A stretch of 64,000 bases of DNA from Ceratopteris richardii (taxonomy: Eukaryota > Streptophyta > Polypodiopsida > Polypodiales > Pteridaceae). The first letter of the stretch is position 1. Every line of letters begins with the position of its first letter. Below the pieces are notes generated by a model. That model saw nothing but the letters and a program-made list of their open reading frames with translations. It searched no databases and was not told the origin of the DNA. Both the position numbers and the translations under genes were made by a program. This document shows, piece after piece, positions 31,607 to 43,643 of this stretch. The stretch spans positions 66,409,158 through 66,473,157 of the forward strand of contig CM035407.1 of assembly GCA_020310875.1 (NCBI GenBank). The letters run 5' to 3'.

Positions 31607-32659
31607 TGAAAGAACTTGGAGAAGCTTGTAGGAGGTAGAAAAGTGTGTTTCAAAGTGACGAAGTTTGATCCAACCAACCGGCACAAGACCAGCCCTTGAG
31701 CTTATGGAGACTCAAATAGATCTTACTGGCATGCAATAAGTTCAAAGAAATACACTATGTAATTTGGCACATCAAGGAGAAGGAGTCGATACAAAACAAA
31801 TAGGTTCGTGCATCGATTAACTCAAAAAACTTACTATTTATGGAAGAGACAATGAACTTCAAATGCTCATAGCAACCAGAGTGATTCAAATTAGAAAAAA
31901 TCCTTTTATGGAAGTGAGACACATAGGGTTGAGTGTATATAATGCATAAAAGTATAAGGAATAAGCAAAATATGCTATAGGAATGAATCATACACTCAAC
32001 AATGGTACCTCCTATTTTTCAGGAATATGTAGAGATTGACCCTGAGACAGAGAAACTAAGATTTCTCCTAATCTACTAAACCAAATGCTATGAAAATTTA
32101 CAAGCATAAACTAGACACTAATATCTTTTCAAAGAGTCATCTTGCACTCAATTTAGATCTTTGTAGAGAGAGCATTAACCTCTGCAATTTTAGTTTTGGC
32201 AAAGAAGATGATGCAGAGAATTGAAGGAGCAAGACAATGATGGTCACGTGTATGTGTATTGCTTCCATGTATTGTACAAGTGATTTCAAGTCTTTATATA
32301 GACTCTAGAAGTGGATTTTTAATTCAAATGAAGGTGGGAATGGTTGTTGGAGGGAATCAATTCACTTTTCTACAATCTAGGAAAAGTGAAGATCGAGTTT
32401 GATCTACTTTTAGGTGATTGATTGTTTGATTGAATGCAACTCAACACCACAAATTTGTGGGATTTTGGCTCTATCTTTCTACTTTTACATGTGTAAAATT
32501 CAAGGATTTTACAATGGTAAAAGATCCATGAAAAATCTTTTAAAAAAAATACAATACGTGAGCATAAGAAAAAGAACTCTCGAACGGATATTCTTTCGAC
32601 GCGATAACCTTTGATGTAGATCAAATCCACCTCAAGCATAGTGTGAGCTTGATGTTCCA
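31607..32659 (-). repeat. 5' LTR of copia C
   Basis: 1053 bp on the - strand from TGGAACATCAAGC to AAGTTCTTTCA. The left border is fixed by the primer-binding site, the right border by where copia A reverse transcriptase text resumes. No second copy exists in this window because the 3' end of C is lost. Confidence 0.75.
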
Positions 32660-35581
32660 ATAATATTGAATGCCCAAATAAAGATAAAAATGCCCCAAAT
32701 ATGACATCTCAAATTAGGCATGCAAACCAGCCTTAAAATTAGCAATATGCTTCTCATTAGGACCAGTAAGCAACATGTCATCAACATAGACAACAATGAT
32801 CAGATGCACATCATTTGCACATTTAACATATAAAGTGCTCTCAATTGGATTGTTCTCAAAACCATGTGCAATCAAGTAGGCATGTATCTTTTCATACCAA
32901 GCACGTGGTGTTTGTTTCAAACCATATAATGCGTTTTTCAACCTGCACACTTTGTTTTCATACCCTTTCTACACGAAACCACGAGGCTAAAAACATACAC
33001 TTTTTCATGAAAATCACCATTCAAAAATGCAGTTTTAATGTCCAACTGATGTACATTCCAATCATGATGAGGTCGAAGTGCACAAATGCTATGAATAGTA
33101 GTCATTCGGCATGTAGGAGCAAAGGTCTCATCAAAATCAATGCCTCTTTCTTGAGCATAACCTTTTGCAAGAAGCCTAGCCTTATATCTATCAACTATTC
33201 CATCAAGCTTATGCTTAAGCTTGTATATCCATTTAGTGCCAATGGCCTTCTTGCTAGGAGGCAAGTCACATAAAGACCACATACCATTCTTCATAATAAC
33301 AACATATTCTGATTGCATAGTAGCCATCTTTGTGCTTCATCAAATGAAACAAGCTCATTCTCATCACAAAGACTAGAGGTAGCCATAGCATAGCAATACA
33401 ATGCAAAAGAAGCACTATGAGAGCCTGAACAAGTACAATATGATAGAGGCGCATCCAATTTGCTATCTTGCAAAGTCATCACCAACCATTTAGACATAGT
33501 TTTTGCCTCCTCAATATCAGATCTCTCATCAACAAGTGCATCATGTAACTTTGCATCAGATATGGAATGTTCTGCATCATCATGTGGAACTTGCAAAGGC
33601 TGCGAAATTGCCTCATTTTGACAAGCAATAGACTGTCCACCTATAAAAAGAGGCAACAAAGTGTCATACACATCTTTGGAGCTAAACAATCTCTCCTTAG
33701 TACATGAAAGTAATGGCTGAATAACTTCTTCCATGAAAACAACATCACAACTAACCAAAATGCATTCATTTTGTGGATGATACAGATGATAACCTTTGCT
33801 TTCAAAATTCTATCCAATAAAAATACATTTCGCTACTTTATCATCCAATTTCCTGTGTTGTTGTTCAGGCACTAATGCATGTGCCAAAAAACCAAAGACA
33901 TGCACATGAGAAACAGATCGCTTGTGACCATGCCAAGCCTCATATGGAGTGATAGACTACAATGCTTTAGTGGGACACCTGTTAAGTATATATGCTACTC
34001 ACATAACAACCTCAAGCTAGAAACTATGTGGTAAAGCCTGACTCTTGACTATATACCTTTCCATCTCCATGAGTGACCTATTCTTCCTTTTAGCACTGTC
34101 ATTCTATTAAGGTTATATGGCACTGTAAACTCATATTTTATCCCACATTCAACCAGAAATGCATTGAAATCAGAAGACATATATCCCCCCTCGATCAGAA
34201 TGGAGGGTGCCCATTTTACATGCTGAGAGATTTTTAGCCAAAACCAGAAACTGTTTGAAGCACAAACACTTCCAGCTTTTCTTTCAATGGATATACCCAT
34301 GCATGCCTAGAAAAATCATCAATGAAAGTCATGAAGTAAAGGTATTTCCCAAAAGAAGGTGTTTGCATAGGACCAAAAACATCACTATGAACAACCTAAG
34401 AGGAATTGTTGGTGCATGTGACAGTATTCCCTATAGGGGAAGACTCAAGTGAATTGAAGCAATTGCACTACAAGGTAATATGCTTGGTTACCCCACTATC
34501 AAAGTACTAAATATGTGAGTCTACTCTAGACATACATTATTCATGGAAAGATAGGTTATAACTACAAACATTAGTAAATGCCCATTCTTCATTCTGCATA
34601 AGATTTGTAGACTCTGATTTGAGTGTAGAGGCCTATACAACAGACACTCTAGCCTCTTTTTCCTTTGCCTCTTTTGCAGCCAATTTTTGACTACTCTTTA
34701 TGACATGACCATTTCCTTTACAACGTTTGAAAAACAATTTTTGCTTTTCTGTTTTCTTCTCGTCTTTGTCATCCTTCATCATCTGCTTACCAGTAGATGA
34801 GCTCCATTTACCTTTGCCCTTCTGACTAGCCAAGAAAGCTTGGTCTACAACACGCATAATGGACTAGGTCTGCCTAGAATGATCTTTCTCCAACATAACA
34901 AAGATAAACTCCTCAAATGTTAAGGCATTTGGATTGCCTTTCATCATCAATCAAAGAGTAGAAGCAAAACTTTGATATGAATTTGGAAGAGCATTTAGAA
35001 CAATCTACACAAGTGAACTGTCTAGCAAGACTTCATGAGCCTTCAAATCTTTGATCTTTGTCAAATCAACTCCCCCTTCAAATCTTTGATCTTTGTCAAA
35101 ATGCTCTCGATGGAATCTCCTTCATGTGCTCACTCCCCAAATTTTTTGAGAGGTAAGCAATAAGAGCCTTATTCCTTACTTGGTATAAAGAGGTAAGTGT
35201 ATCCCAAGCATCCTTTACTGTTTTGCAAAAGCGAATGTGAGGAATAATGGCATGTATGACAGACAAGGCTATTAATGCATGTGCCTGAGCATCTTTGCCA
35301 TCCCAAAGAAGTTGCTCTATAGTAGGTGTAGCAGGAACCGCAACACGAATAAGAACCTGAAGAACATCATCTTCAACGCCATCTGCACACCTTCAATAGC
35401 TATATTTAAGATATAGTAGGGCGTTTTCAACACGCTGCACAATATTCCACATTCCTTTTGTGACCAATACATGACACATCATATATGCCCATAATGGGTA
35501 ATTGGTACCATTCAACTTATCCTCAACAAGCAACATACGAAATACATCAGTGCTTTCAACCATGGCCACTAACCAAAACAT
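32660..35581 (-). pseudogene. Copia A copy gamma: gag to reverse transcriptase, truncated
   Basis: From right to left: gag start MVESTDVFRMLLVEDKLNGT at ~35563, gag remnants, a nucleocapsid-like basic stretch (QKLFFKRCKGNGHVIKSSQK, 34700-34850), an integrase fragment (WAPSILIEGGYMSSDFNAFL, ~34150-34210), the integrase tail, and reverse transcriptase (GTKWIYKLKHKLDGIVDRYK, VHQLDIKTAFLNGDFHEKVY, then RLKNALYGLKQTPRAWYEKI and the intact VVYVDDMLLTGPN near 32770). Most of the protease-to-pre-integrase segment is deleted compared with copy beta. It ends at the insertion of copia C. Confidence 0.85.
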
Positions 35582-35891
35582 CCTGATGCAGAATCAAAAC
35601 GTTGAACATAATTACCCTATTGAGTTTTACTAAGCTTGTAGCAAAATTGGAGGAGCTTATACTAGGGAACCGAAACCTGTATATATGTTTGGCACAAAAA
35701 GATGAGATCGCCTCTACAGGCACTGTGAAAGTGCATTCAGAGGCCAAAACAAGCTCAGATTGTGATTTCAACACCACAAAGCAAAGTTGTTTTGAACTCT
35801 TAATCGCCCTGAGTATGCTTACCAATTTTCATGTGCTTTAGAGACTGTGATTGGAGGGGTGTCGACGATGCCCTAGATGAAGAGACGACCT

Positions 35892-35903
35892 TCTCAGATA
35901 CCA
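35892..35903 (-). other. Copia A gamma primer-binding site
   Basis: On the - strand TGGTATCTGAGA, two mismatches from the initiator-Met tRNA type. Confidence 0.75.
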
Positions 35904-35905
35904 AT

Positions 35906-36137
35906 TATTGGAGTTTGAGGTCTACGGAAGCATGGAATAGCACAAAGGAAGAAGAAAGAAGCTTGGAGCACAACACACAATAATAAATGTATTACCAAGA
36001 GAATGTACAAAGATAAGTAACCTATTAGGGTTATAAGCTTATATACAAGTTGAGGGGAAAAAACCTCCGAAAGCAGGAAAAAAGTGCCCCGACGGCCCTA
36101 GTGTGTTCATACACATCACTAACAAAATATATCAACA
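35906..36137 (-). repeat. Copia A LTR between copies beta and gamma
   Basis: 232 bp on the - strand, starting TGTTGATATATTTTG. It is followed by the gamma primer site on one side and by a second partial LTR start and the beta polypurine tract on the other. It thus serves as both the 3' LTR of beta and the 5' LTR of gamma. Confidence 0.9.
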
Positions 36138-36189
36138 CCTCAACAGTCCTGATTTTGTTCACACAGATTACTACCAAAATATATCAACA
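36138..36189 (-). repeat. 52-bp partial copy of the copia A LTR start
   Basis: On the - strand TGTTGATATATTTTGG begins a diverged second copy of the first 52 bp of the adjacent LTR. The polypurine tract AGAGGGGATT (36199-36190) lies directly before it. Confidence 0.85.
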
Positions 36190-39100
36190 AATCCCCTCTC
36201 GGAGTGATATGGTGAACAAGGAGCTAGCACTCATGTATAAGGAAGAGCCAAGCTATGTGGAAAGAGATCAATCCACAATAGGAAGTAATCCGAAAGCTTT
36301 GTGGAAAGCTTCAAACTTCCCCTATGGATAGCCTTTGTGAAAAGGTATGCAACGTTATCCTATGTGGGCACATATGCCAATCTAATATCTCTAGTAGAGA
36401 ACCTCTCCTTTCCTTAATGATAGTGCACCTCAATGTGCTTTGCGCGAGCATGGAACACAAGGTTCCTTGCAACTGCCAATGTGCTTTGACTATCAGTGAA
36501 TATGGCGGTGAGAGAAGAATGACCAACATCCCAATCAGCCAAAAGGCATCTAAACTAAACACACTCAATAGTCATTGTGAAGGCTTCCCTATACTCAACC
36601 TCACAACTACAAGTGGGCCTAGTAGGCTACTTCTTGCTCAGCCAAGATATGCATGAGCTACCAAGCATAAAGCAAAAACCATTGTGGATACATGAGTGTC
36701 ATAACAACTAGCTAAGTGATATTAAGAAAAAGCATGAAAATTTGGTAGCCATAATCTCCGTTTGGGATAAAAGAATCCAAGTAGCTAGGTACCACTCAAG
36801 TAGCAAAAGATGCACTTAGCTACTTGGCAATGCTTGACACTTAGATAGTGCATAACCTAGTCATCTGTAAGATAGAAAACTGAATATCAGGTTGAGTTAT
36901 GCATAAGTAAATCAAGCATCCAATAGCCTTCTGATAGAGAGCAACATCAAATGCATCCCCCACATGATGAAGACTCAACCCTAAACCTATTTCCATAGGA
37001 TTGACACTAGGTTTGCAATCTTCAAGACCAAAATGCTATAATAATATGTTAGTATATTTTGTTTGACACAAAGCTATTTCCCCATCAACTTGCATAAATT
37101 GAATGCCCAAATAATGATGCAAATGCCCCAAATTTGGCATCTTAAAGGAGGCATGCAAATCAACCTTAAATTCAACAATATGCTCCTCATTAGGACTAGT
37201 GAGCAACATTTCATAAACATACACAACAACGATTAGAAGTACATCATATGCATGCTTAACATATAAGGTGTTCTCAGTTGGATTGTTCCCAAAATCATGT
37301 GCAATCAAGTAGTCACGTATCTTTTCATACCAAGCACATGGTGCTTGCTTCAAACCATATAATGCCTTTTTCAACCTCCACACTTTGTTTTCATGCCCAT
37401 TTTGCACAAAATCATGGGGCTGAAATACATGCACTTCTTCATGTAGCACACCATTCAAAAATGCAGTTTTAATGTCTAAGCGATGTACATTCCAACCATG
37501 ATGAGATCCAAGTGCACAAATGCTACGAACGGTGGTCATTTGACATGTGGGTGCAAAGGTTTCATCAAAATCAATGCCTCTCTCTTGAACATAACCTTTT
37601 GTAACAAGCCTAGCCTTATACTTGTCAATTGTTCCATCATGCTTACATTTCAGCTTGTATACCCATTTAGTTCCAATGGCATTTTTGCCTAGAGACAAAT
37701 CACATAAAGACCAAGTATCATTCTTCATAATACCGTCATTGTCTGATTGCATAACAACCATCCAATTTTCTCACTTTTGTCCTTCATCAAAAGAAACATG
37801 ATCATTCTCATTGTAAAGACTAGAGGCAGTCATTGCATAGCAATCTGATGCAAAAGAAGCACTATGAGAGCCAGATTGTCTATCATATGATAGAGGTGCA
37901 TCAAAATTTCTATCTCTCAAAGTCTGCAAAACCATTTAGGCATAGTTTTAGCCTCTTCTATGCCAACCCTCTCATCAACAAGTGCATCATGTAAATATGA
38001 GTCACAAATGGAATGGTCTGCATCATCATAGAAAAGGTGGAGAAATTGTCTGATTTGGACCAATACTCGACTGTCCGCCTATAAAAAGAGGTAGCAAAGT
38101 GTTCTGCACATCTCTAGAGCTAACTAAAGTCTCCTTTGTACATGAAAGTAATGGCTGGATTGCATATTCCACAAAAACAAAATCACGGCCAACCAAAATG
38201 CATTTAATTTGTGGATGATATAGAGGATAGCCTTTGCTTTTAGAATTGTACCCAACAAAAATACATTTCACTCTATCATCCAATTTCTTGCATTGTTGTT
38301 CAGGCACTAATGCATATGCTAGATAACTAGAGACACACAGCTGATCAACAGATGGCTTACGACCATGCCAAGCCTAATATGGAGTGATAGATAGTAGTGC
38401 TTTGGTGGGACACATGTTAAGTAAATATGTTGGACACATAACAACCTCAAGCCAAAAGCTATGTGGTAAATCTTGACTTGTGACCATACATCTCGCATGA
38501 GAGGCCTATTCTTTCTTTCAAAAAATCCATTTTGTTGAGGTGTATATGGCACTGTGCACTGATGTTTTATCCCATGTTCAACCAGAAATGCATTAAAATC
38601 ATAAGACATGTATTTCCCCCCTCGATCCGAATCGAGGGCACAAAATTTACATGCTGACATATTTTTTGCCGTAACCAAAAATTGCTAGAAGCACATAAAC
38701 ACTTCAAACTTTGCTTTCAATGGATACACCCATGCATGCATAGAGAAAGCATCAATAAAAGCCGTGAAGTGAAGGTAGTTCCAAAAAGAAGATGTCTGCA
38801 TAGGACCACAAACATCACTATGAATAAGCTTCAATTTCTGAGTAGCTCGAACTGAACCATCTTTTGGGAAGGAGGAATGCTTCATTTTTCCCAAAATACA
38901 ACCTTCACAAACATGTTTACAAGGTGCATCAAGTTTGGGCAGAGAGGACATCATTTCAAATTTTGCAGGCATAGCAAACTAGAAACTAGCCAAATTCAGA
39001 TGACCAAAGTGTGCATGCCAAAGCTTTGTATATAAGATAACCTGAGAATCTTGAACTGCACATGCTAAATCATCCACAAATTTTGCATAATCTATGAGCA

Positions 39101-40482
39101 TATGCAACCCATGGCATAAAATTCTAGAAGCAATAATAACATCACCATTCGAGAAATCATGAATTGAATATTTGCCAAACCAAGCCAACCTTGGCTAATG
39201 TTAAAATTGATAACATATTTTTCTTAATCCCTTGTACATGCAAAGCATCTAATAAGTTAAAAGAACTACCATCAATATTAGTCAAAATGATCTCTAGCAA
39301 CTCACATTGCAAGATAACAGGAGTTGTTAGCACACATGATAATATTCTCTATAGGGACATATTCAAGAACTAAAGACACTACGCTGTGAGGTAGTATGTT
39401 TGGTTGCCCCACTAACAAAGTACCAAACATCTGAGTCTACTGCAGACATACAGTGCTCATGAGAAGATGGGTCATAGATTGATACAATAGTAAATGCCCA
39501 TTCTCCATTTTGAACAAAATTAGCAGACTCTATTTTAAATGTAGAGGCCTCTACAACAACCATTCCAACCTCTTTCTTCTTTGCCTCTTTTGCAACTAGT
39601 TTTGATCAAATCTTTATGACATGATCGATTCCCTTATATTATTTGCAAAATTTTTTTGTTTTTGTATTTTCTTATCTTTGCCTTCCTTCTTCAATTGTGC
39701 AACATTAGCAAATTTTTGCTTACTAGTACATGAGCTCTATTTACCTTTTCCCTTCTAGATCACTAAGAAAGCTTGATTTGCAACACACATAATAGACCTA
39801 TTATGCTTGGAACGATCTTCCTATAACAAAACAAATACTAACTCCTCAAATGTTAAGGCATTTCAATTGCCTTTCATCATAAATAGAAGAGTATAAGCAA
39901 AACTCTCATACGAATATGGAAGACCATTAAGAACAACTTGCACAAGTGAACTACCTGGCAAGACTTCATAAACAAAAATCAACTACTCCTTGAAATCAGT
40001 GATATTTGTCAAACAACTGTACATGTAATCTCCTTCATTCATGTGCTCACTTTCCAACTATTTTTGGAGGTAAGCAACACGAGCCTCATTGTTGCCTACT
40101 ATAAGGTTGTAAGTGTGTTCCAAGCATCTTTTGCTATCTTGAAAGATCAAATGTGAGGGATAATGGCACGTTTGATAGACAAAGCTATCAATGCACATGC
40201 CTAAGCAGCTCTACCATCCCAATGAAGTTGCTCTATAGTAGATGCAATAGGAACCACATCACGAACAGGACTTTGAAGATTGTCATCCTCAATTCCATCT
40301 GCATCACCTTCAATAAGTGTATTTGGAGATGTAGTTGGACATTTTTCAAGACCTTGCACAATATTCCAAAGCCCTTTTGCTACCAATACATGACACATCA
40401 TATTTGCCCACAATGGGTAATTAGTACCATCCAACCTATCCCCAACAACAAACATATGAAATACATCATTGCTTTCATCCAT
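36190..40482 (-). pseudogene. Copia A copy beta: full-length but inactive polyprotein
   Basis: From right to left: gag (MDESNDVFHMFVVGDRLDGT at 40482), protease-like WYFVSGATKHTT (39400s), pre-integrase (LWHAHFGHLNLASF), integrase (HVCEGCILGKMKHSSFPKDG, HSDVCGPMQTSSFW, PYTPQQNGFFERKN), integrase tail (KCIFVGYNSKSKGYPLYHPQ), reverse transcriptase (GTKWVYKLKCKHDGTIDKYK, RLDIKTAFLNGVLHEEVHVF) and RNase H ending ~36300. The protease active-site Asp is Val, and the catalytic YVDD of the reverse transcriptase reads YVYE, so the key enzymes are inactive apart from the frame breaks. Confidence 0.9.
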
Positions 40483-40821
40483 GGTGACTGACTAAATACC
40501 ATGATGCAAAAAAATGTTTGTATCTTGAAAAGTTGAATAGAATCACCTTGTCAAACCCCGATAAACATGTAGTAGACTTTGAGATGCTTGTACTGACGAA
40601 CCAAAACCTGTATATATGTTTGGCATAAAAGGATGAAATTGCCTACATAGGCACTACAATAGTGCATCAAAGGTGGAAATGAGCTCATATTAAAATTTTA
40701 ACACCACAAAGTGAAGTAGTTTTGAACTTCTAATCACCTTGAGTATGCTCACTAATTTTTGTGCGATTTTGAGACCATGATCAGAAGGGTGTTGACGATA
40801 GCCTAGATGAAGTGGCCACTT

Positions 40822-40833
40822 GCTCTGATACCA
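40822..40833 (-). other. Copia A beta primer-binding site
   Basis: On the - strand TGGTATCAGAGC, exact initiator-Met tRNA type, two bases from the LTR. Confidence 0.9.
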
Positions 40834-40835
40834 AT

Positions 40836-41074
40836 TGTTAGATTTTGAGGTCTGCGGAAGCACACAAACAACAAAAGGAAGAAGAAGAAGAAGCTTGGAG
40901 CACAACACAACACTAAATGAATTACCAAGTAAATGTACAAAGATAAGTAACCCATTAGGGTTATAGATGTATATACAAGTCGGGGGGGGGGGGGGGGAAC
41001 CTCCTAAAGAGGGAAAAATGTACCCTGGCGGTCCTAAGTATGCTCACACACATCACTAGCAAAATATACTAACA
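40836..41074 (-). repeat. 5' LTR of copia A copy beta
   Basis: 239 bp from TGTTAGTATATTTTGC to ATCTAACA on the - strand. It contains a run of about 16 G (+ strand) near 40982-40998 where the other LTRs have GTTGGGGG or GTTGAGGGG. Confidence 0.9.
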
Positions 41075-41790
41075 TGCAACATTGGCATTACTATCTTTGC
41101 CCTTTTGACTAGCTAAGAAGCATTTATTTATAACATGCATAATTGACCTATTTTGCCTCGATTGATCTTCATGCAACAAAACATAGACTAACTTCTCAAA
41201 TGTTAAGGCATTTGGATTTCCTTTCATCATCAATCAAAGAGGAGAAGCAAAACTCTAATATGAATCTAGAAGACCATTAAGAATTAAGAACATTTTGCAC
41301 AAGTGAACTATCTAGCAAGTCTTAATAAGAAGAAATCAAATGCTCCTTTAAATCTTTGATCTTTTTCAAAAATTGTCCATAGAATCTCCTTCATTCATAT
41401 GCTTGGAGGTAAACAACATGAGCCTCATTTCTTGCTTGGTGTAAAGTTGTAAGTGTATCCAAGCATCCTTTGATATCTTGCAAGAGCGAATGTGAGGGAT
41501 AATAGCACGTTTGATAGACAAAGCTATCAATGCATGTGCTTGAGTATCTCTGCCATCCCAACAAAGTTACTCTATAGTAGGTGTAGCAACCGCTGCATGA
41601 AGAATTCAACATCACATTCAATAACTATATTTGCAAGTGTAGTAGGACATTTTTCAACACTGTGCACAATATTCCACAATCCTTTTGCTACCAATACATG
41701 GCACATCATATATGCCCACAACAGGTAATTAGTACCATTTGGCTTATCCTCAACAACCAACATATGGAATACATCATTGCTTTTAGCCAT
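41075..41790 (-). pseudogene. Copia A copy alpha: gag only, truncated
   Basis: Starts MAKSNDVFHMLVVEDKPNGT at 41790 and follows the gag of copy beta through worn text to a nucleocapsid-like end (NKCFLASQKGK, ~41110). It stops exactly at the LTR of beta (41074). The rest of the element is absent. Confidence 0.8.
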
Positions 41791-42110
41791 GGCAAGTGAC
41801 TATATGCGTTGATGTAGAAAAATGCTTGTATCTCAAAAATTTGAATAGAAACACTTCTGGAGCTTTGCTAAACCTATGGCAGACTTTGAGGCACTTGCAA
41901 TTGCAAGCTGAAACCTGTATATATGTTTGGCATAAAAGGATGAAATCACTTGCACAATCATTACGATAGTGCATTCAGAGGTCGAAACAAGCTCATATCA
42001 AATTTTGATGCCACATAACAAAGTTTCTTTGAACTCCTAATCATGCAGAGTAGGCTCACCAATAGGGGTGTTGACAATGCCTTAGACGAAGTGGCGATCT
42101 TCTCTGATAC

Positions 42111-42340
42111 GAATTTTTGGAGCACGAGGTCTGCGGAAACACACGAACAATGCAAGGAAAAAGAAGAAACTTGGAGCAAAACACAATACAAAATGTATTA
42201 GCAAGTGAATGTACAAAGACAAGTGACCCATTGGGGTTATAGGTATATATACAAGTTGGGGGAAAAACCTCCTAAAGAGGGAAAAAAATAGCCTGACAGT
42301 CCTAAGTGTGTTCACACACATCACTACCAAAATATATCAA
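42111..42340 (-). repeat. 5' LTR of copia A copy alpha, with primer site
   Basis: About 230 bp on the - strand, starting TTGATATATTTTGGTAG. The primer site follows at 42110-42101 as CGTATCAGAG (one mismatch). It has TATATATACC near 42245-42255. Confidence 0.85.
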
Positions 42341-42384
42341 TAGGAAAGAATGTTCTAAAGTGCTAAGTCTAGGATTAGAAAGCT

Positions 42385-42480
42385 ATTTGGTTTAGTGATT
42401 AAGTCTCAAGGAGGAGAAGATGGAGGTCTTTGGGTTCAAATCCCATTAGAGACATGGAAGATGATTTTGCCCAAGAGCTC
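42385..42480 (+). repeat. tRNA-derived SINE-like head
   Basis: TTGGTTTAGTGATTAAG (42387-42403) resembles a pol III A box and GGTTCAAATCC (42433-42443) a B box, about 30 bp apart, the layout of a tRNA-derived SINE head. There is no clover-leaf pairing of the ends, so it is not a tRNA gene. Where the element ends is unclear. Confidence 0.5.
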
Positions 42481-42496
42481 CAAGACCTTTTAGAAG

Positions 42497-42520
42497 TTCA
42501 CTTGAGTTAACTCAAGTGAA
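42497..42520. repeat. Perfect 24-bp palindrome
   Basis: TTCACTTGAGTT and its exact reverse complement AACTCAAGTGAA, abutting without a loop. Confidence 0.95.
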
Positions 42521-43515
42521 TCGGCACATGACACTTGCCTCCTACTCCAATGGACTCTAGAGAACTAAGGCACACGACAGACATGTAGCCACTTTCCCAG
42601 TTCAACTATCCCTTGAGGGAGGCTATATATGTGAGGTTTGGTTGAGAGGTGAGCACTCATTTATTCAAGTAGTCATTCTCGTGGAGACTCTGTTGCAAAG
42701 AAGCTCCCACTTTGCAACTCTTGTTGAAAAGATGTTAGTCTGTCACAACACCTTACAACCTACACATGTTGGTTATTCATAAACACATGAAGAAAATCCT
42801 CACAAAAGTTGGTGAAGCTACACATAAGAGATCTTTTGGAAAATGAGAACACTTAAAAAAAAAAGTTTGGCTAAAAAAAAAGTTTGGTGTTTCTTGGTCG
42901 ACTTTAATCAATTTCAAATTATACAATAGTGACTTAGTATCCATGGACCTTTTTATCCAACACTTGAGAACATAAAACATTCCGAAGGCACTAAGGTTGG
43001 CTTCACATAGAGTGGTGGCACACTTTGTGCTTCTAGATGGAGAGATTTTATTCGATAAGTGAAAAAATTAATGTTTCGGGTCCATTGTCTATTGAGCCTA
43101 TCTACCTCCTCGGAACAAAAATAATTAGCTTAATAATGCATTCTTATTGGTCATCTGAATTCCTCACCCAATAAATATACATGTTCACTTTAGTTTTTGG
43201 AGAGAGCCACTCCCTGTATAATTTGGAGAGCATCTAACTGGAGGTGAGTCATCATAAATGTACCAGCCTCTCTAAATTCATGTTAACTAGTTTGTAATTT
43301 TTCCATTCTAAGGAGAATTTTTTTATCCCATAAGAACAAAAACCCAAAGGCTCATCTAGTTTGATGAAAAACTGATCTATTTTTCATTCGGAAAGGGCTT
43401 CTTTTCAAAAGCATGATAGAGGCCACTAAAATTGGCAAAGGCTTGAAAGAGAGGCTACCAAACTTCAAAGGCTACCAAATTGCCAATCATTTTTCGTATG
43501 GATAAAGAGAATCAT
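42521..43515. other. Intergenic DNA, no gene
   Basis: No protein-like frame. The first 240 bp may be the body of the SINE-like element. Nothing recognised beyond that. Confidence 0.4.
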
Positions 43516-43635
43516 CTAGAACGAGACGAGGAGATTGCATCGTAGATTGCTTTTCTCTGCTTTCCATACAGATTTGCTTTTAGGGTATCTAATGTTATAA
43601 AAGTGCACTTTCACAGATATTTGGAATGGTGCTTT

Positions 43636-43643
43636 TGGGCCCA
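43636..43643. promoter_or_regulatory. TGGGCCCA site upstream of GUN1
   Basis: A palindromic TGGGCCCA lies ~385 bp before the start codon. TGGGCC is the site II element bound by TCP factors in many plant promoters for plastid, mitochondrial and ribosomal genes, which suits the gene. No clear TATA box is seen closer in. Confidence 0.45.

Larger units (their letters stand above)
24310..32659 (-). mobile_element. Copia C, truncated, interrupted by element D
   Basis: A Ty1/copia element on the - strand: 5' LTR (32659-31607), primer-binding site (31605-31594), gag, protease, integrase and reverse transcriptase, ending abruptly near 24310 inside reverse transcriptase. RNase H and the 3' LTR are missing. 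Element D (26366-30419) is inserted in the GAG-pre-integrase region. Copia C itself sits in the reverse transcriptase of the copia A gamma copy, whose text resumes at about 32664. Confidence 0.85.

Noticed and set aside
42387..42443. tRNA gene
   Set aside because: Only A and B boxes are recognisable; acceptor and anticodon stems do not pair.
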